Of a DNA stretch of 64,000 nt, positions 9,228 to 17,507 are shown piece after piece. A program made the position numbers and the translations under genes. The DNA is taken from assembly GCA_027076325.1 (NCBI GenBank), contig JALTJZ010000005.1, positions 100,494 to 164,493 of the forward strand, given 5' to 3'. This DNA comes from Chromatiales bacterium. GTDB taxonomy: Bacteria; Pseudomonadota; Gammaproteobacteria; UBA6429; Thiohalophilaceae. A model generated the notes under the pieces. That model did not search any database, was not told the DNA's origin, and saw only the letters and a program-made list of their open reading frames with translations. Within the stretch, counting starts at the first letter, position 1, and every line of letters starts with the position of its first letter.

Positions 9228-9643
9228 CAGACTATTATCAGCAAGTTGATCCCATTTTTTTTGTGATATCCATTCTTGTTGGCTTGGGAGTTTTGTCACT
9301 AATTGTAGCAATTATTTTTACTAATATTATGCACCTGATTTTAACCCCTCGACTAGACCCAATATTGTTTAATGAGCGTTGGTTCACTCTGACGGAGTTA
9401 GGCATGTATTCAGTATGGCCAATGAGTTTAGTTAAAAGCGGAACTTATATGGGCTTAATAGGTTTTCCAAAGCGTATGCTTAAAACCAAACGCTTTAAAG
9501 GTTACGATTTAGACTTATCATTTAGTCAGCCGTTAATTATTGCTTCAAGGATGTGTGTTTTTACTATACTGTCTGTTGTATTTTTTGGTATTAGTTTTGG
9601 CTTAGTCATACTATATGGAATTATTAAAACTGAGTTTTTCTAG
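9218..9643 (+). CDS. Putative immunity membrane protein, copy 1
   Basis: A 141-residue protein with two strongly hydrophobic segments (about 13-40 and 112-136) and a polar central loop containing LDPILFNERWFTL and GMYSVWPMSL. It begins within the end of the LysM gene, with ATGTGGTTAA shared in two frames, so translation is coupled. It is the first of three tandem paralogues. Residues 37-94 match copy 2 at 54 of 58 positions, while the first transmembrane region is quite different. No catalytic motif is visible. A membrane protein partner for a membrane-active toxin fits the layout, but the family is unknown to me. Confidence 0.65.
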   Translation: MWLTDYYQQVDPIFFVISILVGLGVLSLIVAIIFTNIMHLILTPRLDPILFNERWFTLTELGMYSVWPMSLVKSGTYMGLIGFPKRMLKTKRFKGYDLDLSFSQPLIIASRMCVFTILSVVFFGISFGLVILYGIIKTEFF

Positions 9644-9683
9644 CATCTACACTGCTCAACAAAATATATCACTGTAATAGCTA

Positions 9684-9931
9684 AGAGGTGGTATCGTCTT
9701 AGCTGGGCTGAATTTAAAGATAACCTGTGATGCCATTGGGCAGGCGAAGACTCAACTGGAAAAAAACCAGATTTTTGCTGAGACGTTGGGTGGGTTGTTG
9801 CATTGGTGCTGGCAGCCGGTAGTATGGCTTATAGTTCACTTGGAAAAAAGGCAGGTCGATATGTCTATGATACCCGACTCAGAAAAATGGACTTGCTTTT
9901 TAAAACTGGGGTATCGCTTGCATGTGGTTAG
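9684..9931 (+). pseudogene. Decayed second copy of the LysM protein C-terminus (frameshifted)
   Basis: This 248-bp stretch aligns with 8913-9227 of the intact gene (315 bp). Shared blocks encode GGIVLAGLNLK, CDAIGQAKTQLEKNQIFAETLG, ALVLAAGSMAYSSLGKKAGRY and the final Cys-Gly-stop. About 67 nt coding for the central hydrophobic hairpin are missing, and because 67 is not a multiple of three the two halves are in different frames. There is no start codon or ribosome-binding site in front of it. It still ends with the 10-nt overlap into the next immunity-like gene. It is best read as a duplicated toxin module that has lost function. Confidence 0.8.
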
Positions 9932-10347
9932 TTGACTTATACTTTGAAGTTGATCTCATCAGCTTTTTAGTGGTGCTTACAATCACGTTGGAATTGTTAC
10001 TACTAACAGTATTAATCATTTTTATTAATGTTATGCATCTGATTTTAACCCCTCGGCTAGACCCAATATTGTTTAATGAGCGTTGGTTCACTCTAGCGGA
10101 GTTAGGCATGTATTCAGTATGGCCAATGAGTTTAATTAAAAGTGGAGCTTATATGGGCTTAATAGGTTTTCCAAAACGCATGCTTAAAACTAAACGCTTT
10201 AAAGACTACAGTTTGAATTTGTCGTTTAGCTTGCCACTCGTTGTTGCTTCAAGAGTCTGTATTTTTATCGCATTGTCCACTATTTTCTTTGGTCTGCTGT
10301 TTTTGGTACTAGTTTTATATGCGTTTATAGAAACAGAGTTTCTTTAG
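9922..10347 (+). CDS. Putative immunity membrane protein, copy 2
   Basis: Paralogue of the gene at 9218-9643, the same 141-residue length. It starts ATGTGGTTAG, again overlapping the stop of the preceding toxin-end remnant. The central block, residues 37-94, is nearly identical to copy 1, and the DNA in this block is also nearly identical. The N-terminal membrane segment (residues 4-35) and the C-terminal membrane segment have diverged. No independent ribosome-binding site stands out; upstream DNA is the decayed toxin fragment. The intact frame beside a broken toxin copy suggests selection to keep this gene. Confidence 0.65.
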   Translation: MWLVDLYFEVDLISFLVVLTITLELLLLTVLIIFINVMHLILTPRLDPILFNERWFTLAELGMYSVWPMSLIKSGAYMGLIGFPKRMLKTKRFKDYSLNLSFSLPLVVASRVCIFIALSTIFFGLLFLVLVLYAFIETEFL

Positions 10348-10358
10348 TGAAGATCAAA

Positions 10359-10481
10359 CTGGCCGCAGGGAGTGTGGCCTATGGCTCTCTGGGTAAAAGG
10401 TTAGGGCGGAATCTCTATGATACCAAGTTTAGGAAAGTTGACCTTGTGACTAAAACAGGGATATCGCTTACATGTGGCTAA
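10359..10481 (+). pseudogene. Third, shorter copy of the LysM protein C-terminal end
   Basis: These 123 bp align without gaps to 9105-9227 of the intact gene and remain open, encoding LAAGSVAYGSLGKRLGR, then KVDLVTKTGISLTCG and stop. Only the last 40 residues of the toxin-like C-terminus survive, with no start codon. The final ACATGTGGCTAA again overlaps the start of the following immunity-like gene by 10 nt. It is more truncated at its 5' side than the second copy. Confidence 0.75.
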
Positions 10482-10894
10482 TCGAATTATATGACGAAGT
10501 TGATCTGATCGCCTATCTGACTGTACTCGCCATTGTTTTAGAATTATTTTTCTTAGTTATTATTATTATTTATATCAACATTATGCATTTACTCTTACCT
10601 CACAAATTAGACTCATTGCTATTTAATGAGCGTTGGTTTTCTATAGGGGAACTTGGTTTTTATTCAACATGGCCGATGAGTCTGTTTCGAACAGGGATAT
10701 ATATGACTTTGCTAAGTTTTCCTGGTTATGTAAAAAAACGGCGGTTTAAGGGATTAGAAATGGAATTACAGATTGACGTGCCACTAATTATTGCATCCAG
10801 AATTTACTTTGTACTGAATGCATTTTTTATTTTGTTCGGTCTTTCTTTCGTTTTACTCGGTTTATATAGCATAATTGAAACCTGGTTTTTTTAA
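10472..10894 (+). CDS. Putative immunity membrane protein, copy 3 (more divergent)
   Basis: A 140-residue paralogue of the two preceding small membrane proteins, starting ATGTGGCTAA inside the toxin-end remnant. It keeps the MWL start, a hydrophobic N-terminal segment (about 13-40), the LLFNERWFS and STWPMSL motifs of the loop, IIASR before the last membrane segment, and a hydrophobic C-terminus ending in two Phe residues. The loop after the WPMSL motif differs from copies 1 and 2 (SFPGYVKKRRFKG), so it is an older or differently selected copy. A different toxin specificity is possible but not shown. Confidence 0.62.
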   Translation: MWLIELYDEVDLIAYLTVLAIVLELFFLVIIIIYINIMHLLLPHKLDSLLFNERWFSIGELGFYSTWPMSLFRTGIYMTLLSFPGYVKKRRFKGLEMELQIDVPLIIASRIYFVLNAFFILFGLSFVLLGLYSIIETWFF

Positions 10895-10948
10895 GCTCTG
10901 TAAATCAAATGATACGACTAAAGGCATATGCACTCATACTCGTTCGAA

Positions 10949-11005
10949 CTAACAGCCGGTAGTAGCATTGTTTTAACCGAACTGAATTTAAAAACAACCT
11001 GTAAT
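10949..11005 (+). pseudogene. Fourth remnant of the toxin C-terminal module
   Basis: A roughly 57-bp stretch resembles 8907-8963 of the LysM gene: CAGCCGGTAGTAGCATTGTT against TGCCGGAGGTGGTATCGTTT, followed by a shared GAATTTAAAAA and ACCTGTRAT. It begins near the same module boundary as the second copy and stops one base before the amiB stop codon on the other strand. The similarity is short and decayed, but its position at the end of the array makes chance less likely. Confidence 0.5.
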
Positions 11006-11006
11006 C

Positions 11007-12413
11007 TTAACTGCGATAAGGAATACGCAAAACAGCGCCAACCCGAATACGATCATTAGCTAGTTTATTTGCGCTGCGAATCGTTGCAACACTCACACGA
11101 TAACGACTGGCAATGGCAGACAATGTTTCACCCCGTGTAACACGGTGTTTGGTACCACCCTTTGTATTCCCTAGTGCCAGTAAACTGCCAGGCGGTGGAT
11201 TGGCATGGAAATAACTCCGTACACCTTTTAATATGGCCATGGCAATACGTTGCTGGTGCTTACTACTACGTAGTTTACGTTCTTCTGCCGGGTTGGATAT
11301 AAAGGCCGTTTCTACCAGGATAGATGGAATATCCGGTGCTTTTAAAACTTTAAAGCCTGCTTGCTCAACTGTCTTTTTATGCAGATGGGCAACTTTACCT
11401 AAATTACCTAATACATGGTTTGCAACCTGATGACTGGTTTCCATTGTGGAATTTTTTACCATATCAACCAGCACCAGTTTTAATAAGTCGTCATCAATTT
11501 CTTCGAAATCAATACCACCGATCATATCGGACTGGTTTTCTTTTTCAGCCAGAAAACGTGCTGCTTCACTACTGGCACCCCGATCGGAAACCACAAAAAC
11601 GGAGGTGCCTTTTGCTTTTGTATTTCTAAATGCATCGGCATGAATGGAAATAAAAATATCTGCCTGCTGGCGACGCGCCAGCTTGACCCGATTCTTCAGG
11701 CTTATGTAGTAGTCACCCGTGCGGATCATAACCGGGCGCATACCACGTTCACGCTTGACTAATTTTTCCAGGCGTTTGGCAATGGCCATGACCACGGTCT
11801 TTTCACGTGTACCGCGTCGACCAATCGCGCCGGGATCTTCGCCCCCATGCCCCGCATCAATGGCAACAATAATATCACGCTGGCGATTTTTGTATTTTAA
11901 CTTGTTTGCAGGTTTGGTTTTTTTCGTGGTTTGTTTACCAATAAGATCAACCACCAGGCGGTGGCCGTATTCACGATTAGGCTTTAACAAAAAGCTTTTA
12001 GGGCGAACATTCGAACGTAAGTCCAGAACAATACGCAAATCGTTGCGATTACGCGAAGCATAACGAATATCTTTAACAAAACCTTTGGCAAAATTTAGCT
12101 GCGAAAGATTACCTCGCATCCGCGCATGATTAAGATCAATAACCAGCCGATTGGGGGATTTCAGGCTAAACAGGGAATGGTTAACCGGTGCGCTTAAATC
12201 AAAAACCAGACGTGTGTTATCGGGTGCCGGCCACATACGAATGGTCTTTACTTCTGCGGCATAATTTGACGCCGCCATCACTGACGCAACCATGCTAAAT
12301 AATACGATGGCAGCCCCAAAACGACCTAAATATGCGAATAACCGACCTTGTGTAAACGTTAACATCATTACACCCATTTCATTCATAACTGACCCTATCT
12401 CTAACTTTGGCAA
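11007..12413 (-). CDS. amiB: N-acetylmuramoyl-L-alanine amidase (AmiB type: AMIN, Amidase_3, LysM)
   Basis: A periplasmic zinc amidase that cuts septal peptidoglycan during cell separation. The protein has an N-terminal signal-type hydrophobic stretch ending near SMVASVMA, an AMIN domain (about residues 55-150), and an Amidase_3 domain starting IIVAIDAGHGGEDPGA with further ligand and catalytic motifs GTREKTV, SIHADAF and VETAFISNP. A C-terminal LysM domain (HRVTRGETLSAIASRY to VLRIP) follows. Several in-frame starts exist (12413, 12386 and nearby); the true one is uncertain because all precede the signal sequence. The name AmiB rather than AmiC rests on synteny with mutL, tsaE and nnr. Confidence 0.9.
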   Translation of the reverse strand: MPKLEIGSVMNEMGVMMLTFTQGRLFAYLGRFGAAIVLFSMVASVMAASNYAAEVKTIRMWPAPDNTRLVFDLSAPVNHSLFSLKSPNRLVIDLNHARMRGNLSQLNFAKGFVKDIRYASRNRNDLRIVLDLRSNVRPKSFLLKPNREYGHRLVVDLIGKQTTKKTKPANKLKYKNRQRDIIVAIDAGHGGEDPGAIGRRGTREKTVVMAIAKRLEKLVKRERGMRPVMIRTGDYYISLKNRVKLARRQQADIFISIHADAFRNTKAKGTSVFVVSDRGASSEAARFLAEKENQSDMIGGIDFEEIDDDLLKLVLVDMVKNSTMETSHQVANHVLGNLGKVAHLHKKTVEQAGFKVLKAPDIPSILVETAFISNPAEERKLRSSKHQQRIAMAILKGVRSYFHANPPPGSLLALGNTKGGTKHRVTRGETLSAIASRYRVSVATIRSANKLANDRIRVGAVLRIPYRS

Positions 12414-12667
12414 AAATCAGCCTAAATTACAAGGTAAAAGTCTATAATTTTTAATGAGATAGGGGCTTTATTTAAAAGTTTTTCTAGATTGGTTCACAAA
12501 AAAATCCGGCTTTTGAGCGCTTTTTGTACACAAACAAAGCCAATATTGAATAATCATGGACTTTACTGTGCTGCCCACTTATTCTTTTCACCCCTTGTCA
12601 AAAAGATAAGAAACTTCATTTTAGAATGTTTAAAAGTTAAGAAAAAAATAGAATAAAGGAAGTAATA

Positions 12668-13825
12668 ATGGAAAGCAGCCATATAGGAAACGGAACAAAT
12701 ATAAATAACCAGCCGTTTGAGTTTACCGGCAAAGCGCTCGAATATTTCTCAATCTGGATAGTGAACGTTGTGCTCACTATTTTAACCCTGGGCATTTATT
12801 CTGCCTGGGCTAAAGTCAGAACCAACCAGTATTTTTATGGCAATACATTGCTCGATGGCGCGTCCTTCCGTTATACCGCCAAGCCGATACAAATACTGAA
12901 AGGCCGGGTTATCGCTTTTATCCTGTTTATGATTTATTACTTTGCTTCCATGGCCAACCCGGTTATTGCGAGTATTATCTTCCTTTTTATTTTGCTGCTG
13001 GTACCGGCTTTTGTGGTGATGTCGATGGCCTTCCGCTTAAGAAATTCAATGTACCGTAATGTACGATTTAATTTCGACAAGAAATTTACCCGCGCTTATA
13101 AAGTCTTTTTTATCCCGGCTATCTTTGTTGGGGGCTATTTGCTTTTAGCCAGCCAGATTGAGTACCTGCAATCTGCCGATACTGAAACCAACACGTTAGT
13201 AGGGATCATCATCGCCGTACTACTGCTCGGCATTGTATTAATGTTTCCCTGGTGGGAATATATCATTACACGGTTTAAAGCCGTGCATGCAAAGTACGGT
13301 GATGCTGATTTTACCTTTTCAGCAACAATGAAAAACTATTATGGTATGTATATAAAAGCCTACCTGCTATCAATTGTTATTTTTGGTATTATCGGTGCCA
13401 TTATCATCGGCCTGATGGGTAGCTTTACATCTGATACAGATATGAGTAGCGGTGCCCACTCTGCTGCTGTACCATTAATTATAATCCTGCTTGTTTTTCC
13501 AGCCTACTTATGGCTATTTGCTTATTTTCAAACCAAACGCACCAATTTAATTTTTGGTAATCTGAACATTGCTGGCCATAAAGTAAAGTCTGAATTAAAA
13601 ACAGGCTATATGCTGTACCTGTATGTCACCAACACACTGGCAATTATGCTCACCCTGGGGCTATTAATGCCGTGGGCAAAAATTCGTACCGCAAGGTACC
13701 GGGCATCGGTCACTTCGCTTGATGTGATCGGTAACCTGAGCCAATTTGTTGCAACTCAGGAACAATACCAGTCAGCAATGGGTGAAGAAATAGGTGAGAT
13801 GTTTGATATGGATCTTGGTTTTTAA
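12668..13825 (+). CDS. DUF898 (YjgN-type) polytopic membrane protein
   Basis: A 385-residue membrane protein with two homologous halves, each starting with an FTG/FGN segment followed by the motif LTLGIYSAWAKVRT (first half, near residue 45) or LTLGLLMPWAKIRT (second half, near residue 325). This W-A-K-x-R-T pair is diagnostic of DUF898. Around seven to eight hydrophobic segments are visible. The function is unknown. GGAAG lies just before the ATG. It is followed after 23 nt by an M48 peptidase gene on the same strand, a pairing I recall from other gammaproteobacteria. It begins the segment that separates amiB from tsaE here. Confidence 0.85.
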   Translation: MESSHIGNGTNINNQPFEFTGKALEYFSIWIVNVVLTILTLGIYSAWAKVRTNQYFYGNTLLDGASFRYTAKPIQILKGRVIAFILFMIYYFASMANPVIASIIFLFILLLVPAFVVMSMAFRLRNSMYRNVRFNFDKKFTRAYKVFFIPAIFVGGYLLLASQIEYLQSADTETNTLVGIIIAVLLLGIVLMFPWWEYIITRFKAVHAKYGDADFTFSATMKNYYGMYIKAYLLSIVIFGIIGAIIIGLMGSFTSDTDMSSGAHSAAVPLIIILLVFPAYLWLFAYFQTKRTNLIFGNLNIAGHKVKSELKTGYMLYLYVTNTLAIMLTLGLLMPWAKIRTARYRASVTSLDVIGNLSQFVATQEQYQSAMGEEIGEMFDMDLGF

Positions 13826-13848
13826 GTTGAGCATTAAAAGCAATTCAT

Positions 13849-14958
13849 ATGATTAAAGGTATTTACTACAACGGCAAAACATCTGAGAAAAAAGATGCCC
13901 TGCTGTATTGCAAACATAACGGGTTAATTGGTTTTGCCGATATCGATACCATTGAAACCCCCTTCAACTCTGTCGAAATTTCTTCCCGTATTGGTAACAC
14001 ACCACGCTACCTGAATTTTCCAGACGGCTCACAGTTTGAAACCGATGATAATGATGCCATTGATGAAATAGTCAATACCTTCTCTACCAGTGTATTTAAG
14101 GGGGTTATTCATAAACTGGAAAGTGCAAAACTCTTTGTGCTCTTTAGCGTTATAAGCATGGTTGTTTTTGGCTGGTTATTTATCCAATATGGCATCCCCT
14201 TTGTCAGCAAACAAATTGCCGACCGTTTACCTGAAGAAGCCTCTCAATATATGGGGCAAGGGGTACTCGACATTATGGATGAGCAATGGTTTTCAGAAAC
14301 GGCACTGTCAAAGAAAAAACAGGCTGAACTGCAACAGTTATTTAATAATTTAAAAACAAACATTAACGGCAGCCACTATTACAAACTGGTTTTTAGACGC
14401 GGTGGTTCCATCGGTGCCAATGCCTTTGCTTTACCCGACGGCACTATCGTATTCACCGATGAACTGATCAACCTGACCGATAACAATCTGGATATTGCCG
14501 CCATCATGCTGCATGAAATAGGTCATTTAAAAAACCGTCATAGCCTGCGTGCAACTATCCAACAATCAGGGCTGGCTATTTTTATTATTGCGGTCACTGG
14601 AGACGTTTCAACTAGCAGTTCAATAATTACTGCCATTCCTTTTATGCTGGTTAAATCCGGTTTTTCACAGAACATGGAAACCGAGGCCGACAGTTACGCA
14701 TTAAGCTATATGCAAAAATACAATATCGATCCTGAGCATTTTGCAAACATGATGGAAAAACTTCAAGCCAGTTTTTCAGATGAATACCACAACTGCCTCA
14801 AGAAATCCAAAAAACCAGACGCAGCGATCCAGTGTATTAACCTGGCTGTGAAACAAAATAAACTAAACGATAAAGAACAAAGTAAGGAATTACTGGATTA
14901 TTTTTCAACCCATCCCGGTGCCAAAGAACGCATCAATCGGTTTCGTATGGCCAGATAA
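13849..14958 (+). CDS. M48-family membrane metallopeptidase
   Basis: A 369-residue protein with an N-terminal soluble domain (1-90) that resembles the non-catalytic region preceding many DUF898-linked M48 peptidases. One membrane segment follows (about 97-117), then an M48 catalytic domain. The zinc motif HEIGH is at residues 222-226 and the third ligand Glu lies in METEADSYAL about 50 residues later. The GANAFALPDGTIVFTDELI stretch is the usual M48 beta-strand region. It is probably cotranscribed with the DUF898 gene 23 nt upstream. The substrate is unknown; membrane protein quality control is a reasonable guess. Confidence 0.87.
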   Translation: MIKGIYYNGKTSEKKDALLYCKHNGLIGFADIDTIETPFNSVEISSRIGNTPRYLNFPDGSQFETDDNDAIDEIVNTFSTSVFKGVIHKLESAKLFVLFSVISMVVFGWLFIQYGIPFVSKQIADRLPEEASQYMGQGVLDIMDEQWFSETALSKKKQAELQQLFNNLKTNINGSHYYKLVFRRGGSIGANAFALPDGTIVFTDELINLTDNNLDIAAIMLHEIGHLKNRHSLRATIQQSGLAIFIIAVTGDVSTSSSIITAIPFMLVKSGFSQNMETEADSYALSYMQKYNIDPEHFANMMEKLQASFSDEYHNCLKKSKKPDAAIQCINLAVKQNKLNDKEQSKELLDYFSTHPGAKERINRFRMAR

Positions 14959-14983
14959 TGCCTTGTTTTTTAAAATGCGAGTG

Positions 14984-16435
14984 TTATCCATAAATTAAAT
15001 TTTTATGCTGTTTTCTCGACACGATGTTTAGAGTTGATCCTCGCAGCGTCAGTGTCTCACCCAAACGTGCTGCATGTACGGATGCCGATAGTTGTTGTTG
15101 CAAACAGTTGGACAGGCTGACAATCGCCTGTTCTTCCCCATGCACCAGAACCACGGGGGGCTTACCCTCAAAGTTGGAATACCAGTTCTTCAACGCAGTT
15201 TGATCAGCATGGGCAGACAGCCCACCGATGGTGTGCACGCTAGATGCAACTCGCACAGTTTCGCCCCACAAACGAATATGCTTTGCACCATCAACCAGTG
15301 CACGACCCGGTGTCCCCTTTGCCTGAAAACCGGTAATCACAAGCTGGCATTCCTTACGCCAGATATTATGTTTAAGGTGGTGCTTGATACGCCCGCCGCT
15401 ACACATGCCACTGCCTGCAATGATGATGGCACCACTGTGGACACGGTTAATAGCCATGGACTGGTTGGCCGTGCGTGAAATATGCAGGTTTGGCAGCAGT
15501 GTGTTTTTACTGTGCTGCCGCCATAGTGCCGCGGTGTCTGCATCGAACAGCTCGCTATGCCGGGTAAAAACCCGAGTGGCCTCAATGGCCATCGGGCTAT
15601 CCAGAAAGATATGCCAGCGATCCAGCTCCCACTCTTTATAGTGCTTTGCAAACAAATAAAGGATTTCCTGAGTGCGTCCAACCGCAAAGGCTGGCATTAG
15701 AATATTGCCCCGACCACCCGTGGCAAGGCTAAGCACTTCGTGGATTTCACGCCGGGTCTCTTCCCATGTTCGGTGCAAACGATCACCGTAGGTACTTTCC
15801 ATCAACACTAAATCAGCCTGCTTAATCGAAACAGGATCGTTAAGAACCGGCATACCGGAACGACCCAGATCACCACTGAACACCAGTTTGTGTGATTCAC
15901 CCGCATGATTAAGCCACAGTTCCACAATAGATGAACCTAGAATATGTCCGGCATCCGACAGGCGCAGGCTCACACCAGGCAGAATACGCTGCTTCTTTGC
16001 ATAGATCATTCCCTTAAACTGCTGCATAGCGAGTCTTGCATCTTCCACAGTAAACAAGGCTTCTACCGGCTTCAGGCCTTTACGTATTCGTTTTCGATTT
16101 TCCCATTCCGCATCCTTTTCACTCAGAAACCCCGCATCTTTTAACATGATCCGACATAAATCCCGGCATGCCCGGTGGGTGTAAATAAAGCCACGAAAAC
16201 CAGCCTTAACCAACAGTGGCAGCCGGCCTGAATGATCAATGTGGGCATGACTTAACACGACCGCATTAATGCTTTTCGGGTCAAAAGGAAACGACTCCCG
16301 ATTGCGTTGCTCGTCCTGGTGGCCACCCTGTATCAGGCCACAATCGAGCAGGATCCGCTGATTGCCGACCGTGACCAGATGGCAGGAACCCGTGACTTCA
16401 CCAGCAGCACCAAAAAATTGAATATTAAATGCCAT
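14984..16435 (-). CDS. MBL-fold beta-CASP ribonuclease-like protein (YSH1/CPSF73 type)
   Basis: A 483-residue metallo-beta-lactamase fold protein with the zinc motif HAHIDHSGRLP near residue 60, an SDAGHILGSSIVELW motif, a GDLGR motif, and the beta-CASP insertion with RxQEILYLF and SPMAIEATRVF segments. A C-terminal RNA-specificity region contains GFQAKGTPGRALVDGA and VHTIGGLSAHADQ. These are the hallmarks of bacterial CPSF73-like nucleases, which cleave RNA. It converges with the M48 gene (25 nt between stops) and precedes a class I aldolase gene on its own strand. Confidence 0.9.
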   Translation of the reverse strand: MAFNIQFFGAAGEVTGSCHLVTVGNQRILLDCGLIQGGHQDEQRNRESFPFDPKSINAVVLSHAHIDHSGRLPLLVKAGFRGFIYTHRACRDLCRIMLKDAGFLSEKDAEWENRKRIRKGLKPVEALFTVEDARLAMQQFKGMIYAKKQRILPGVSLRLSDAGHILGSSIVELWLNHAGESHKLVFSGDLGRSGMPVLNDPVSIKQADLVLMESTYGDRLHRTWEETRREIHEVLSLATGGRGNILMPAFAVGRTQEILYLFAKHYKEWELDRWHIFLDSPMAIEATRVFTRHSELFDADTAALWRQHSKNTLLPNLHISRTANQSMAINRVHSGAIIIAGSGMCSGGRIKHHLKHNIWRKECQLVITGFQAKGTPGRALVDGAKHIRLWGETVRVASSVHTIGGLSAHADQTALKNWYSNFEGKPPVVLVHGEEQAIVSLSNCLQQQLSASVHAARLGETLTLRGSTLNIVSRKQHKNLIYG

Positions 16436-16484
16436 AGTAAAAACCTGCCTCTATTTGAATGGCTTGCCTTAAGGTTGCTGTTCT

Positions 16485-17492
16485 TTATTCACCCTCATAT
16501 TTACCCTGTCTTGCCAGGCTATTAAGTCTTGCACGATTCAACAGGGCTTTCTGGGCTTTTGCATCATTGTCGGCTTTGCCTCGCCATGCCTGTAACGCAG
16601 GTTGCTGTAATGCACGCCCATAGGAAATGCTAAGTTGCCACGGGGCAGTGCCTCTTTGCAGGTTAATGGCATTGAGATTACGCGTTGCTTCTTCTGGGCC
16701 TTGCCCACCGGATAAAAAGTTAATACTCGGAACCGCTGCGGGCACTGTTCGGCGAAGAACCTTGAGTGTTTCACTGGCAACTTCTTCCGGGTCGGCGGTG
16801 CGTAAGTCCATGCCTGGCACGACCATATTCGGCTTGAGTATCATGTACTCCAGAACAACATGGTGTTTGTGCAAAGCATGGAAAACAGAATGCAACACAT
16901 TTTCGGTTACTTCTGTACAGCGATCTATATCGTGATTACCATCCATAAGTACCTCGGGTTCAACAATGGGAACAACACCAAACTCCTGACAAACAGCCGC
17001 ATACCGTGCAAGCATCTCTGCATTAGCATGCAGTCCCAGACAGGCAGGATTTTTATCAGTAATCGCATACACCTCACGCCACTTGGCAAAGCGCGCACCC
17101 TGTGCTTTGTATTGCTGTAGTCTTTCCGCCAAACCATCCAGGCCATAGGTAATTAAATCACCAGGCGAACCAGGTAAAGGCCCTTTACCCTTATCAACTT
17201 TGATACCGGGGACAATCCCTTGTTGCCATGCTAAATCAACCAGTGGCGTTCCATCACTGGATTTTTGTTGTAGCGTTTCTTCAAACAGGATGACCCCTGA
17301 TATGTATTGGCCAAGATCCGGCGTGCTTAATAATATACTTCTGTAATGACAGCGGTTTTCCTCTGTCGACTCTACCTTGATTGCTGCAAAGCGTTTTGCA
17401 ATGGTCGGCGCACTTTCATCGGCAGCCAGAATGCCACGCGTATTATCAACCATATCATTAATAGTCTGTTGTAATTCTGTTGCCGTATTCAT
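16485..17492 (-). CDS. Class I fructose-bisphosphate aldolase
   Basis: A Schiff-base aldolase that interconverts fructose 1,6-bisphosphate with two triose phosphates in glycolysis and gluconeogenesis. The 335-residue length and sequence match the eukaryote-type class I family: LAADESAPTIAKRF near residue 20, the active-site signature VVLEYMILKPNMV containing the Schiff-base lysine, and NFLSGGQGPEEATRNLN near the C-terminus. Bacteria commonly use class II enzymes; possession of this form is patchy and often horizontally acquired. It sits 16 nt downstream of a P-type ATPase gene on the same strand, so the pair may be cotranscribed. Confidence 0.93.
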   Translation of the reverse strand: MNTATELQQTINDMVDNTRGILAADESAPTIAKRFAAIKVESTEENRCHYRSILLSTPDLGQYISGVILFEETLQQKSSDGTPLVDLAWQQGIVPGIKVDKGKGPLPGSPGDLITYGLDGLAERLQQYKAQGARFAKWREVYAITDKNPACLGLHANAEMLARYAAVCQEFGVVPIVEPEVLMDGNHDIDRCTEVTENVLHSVFHALHKHHVVLEYMILKPNMVVPGMDLRTADPEEVASETLKVLRRTVPAAVPSINFLSGGQGPEEATRNLNAINLQRGTAPWQLSISYGRALQQPALQAWRGKADNDAKAQKALLNRARLNSLARQGKYEGE

Positions 17493-17507
17493 CGCTAAAT
17501 ACCTCTT

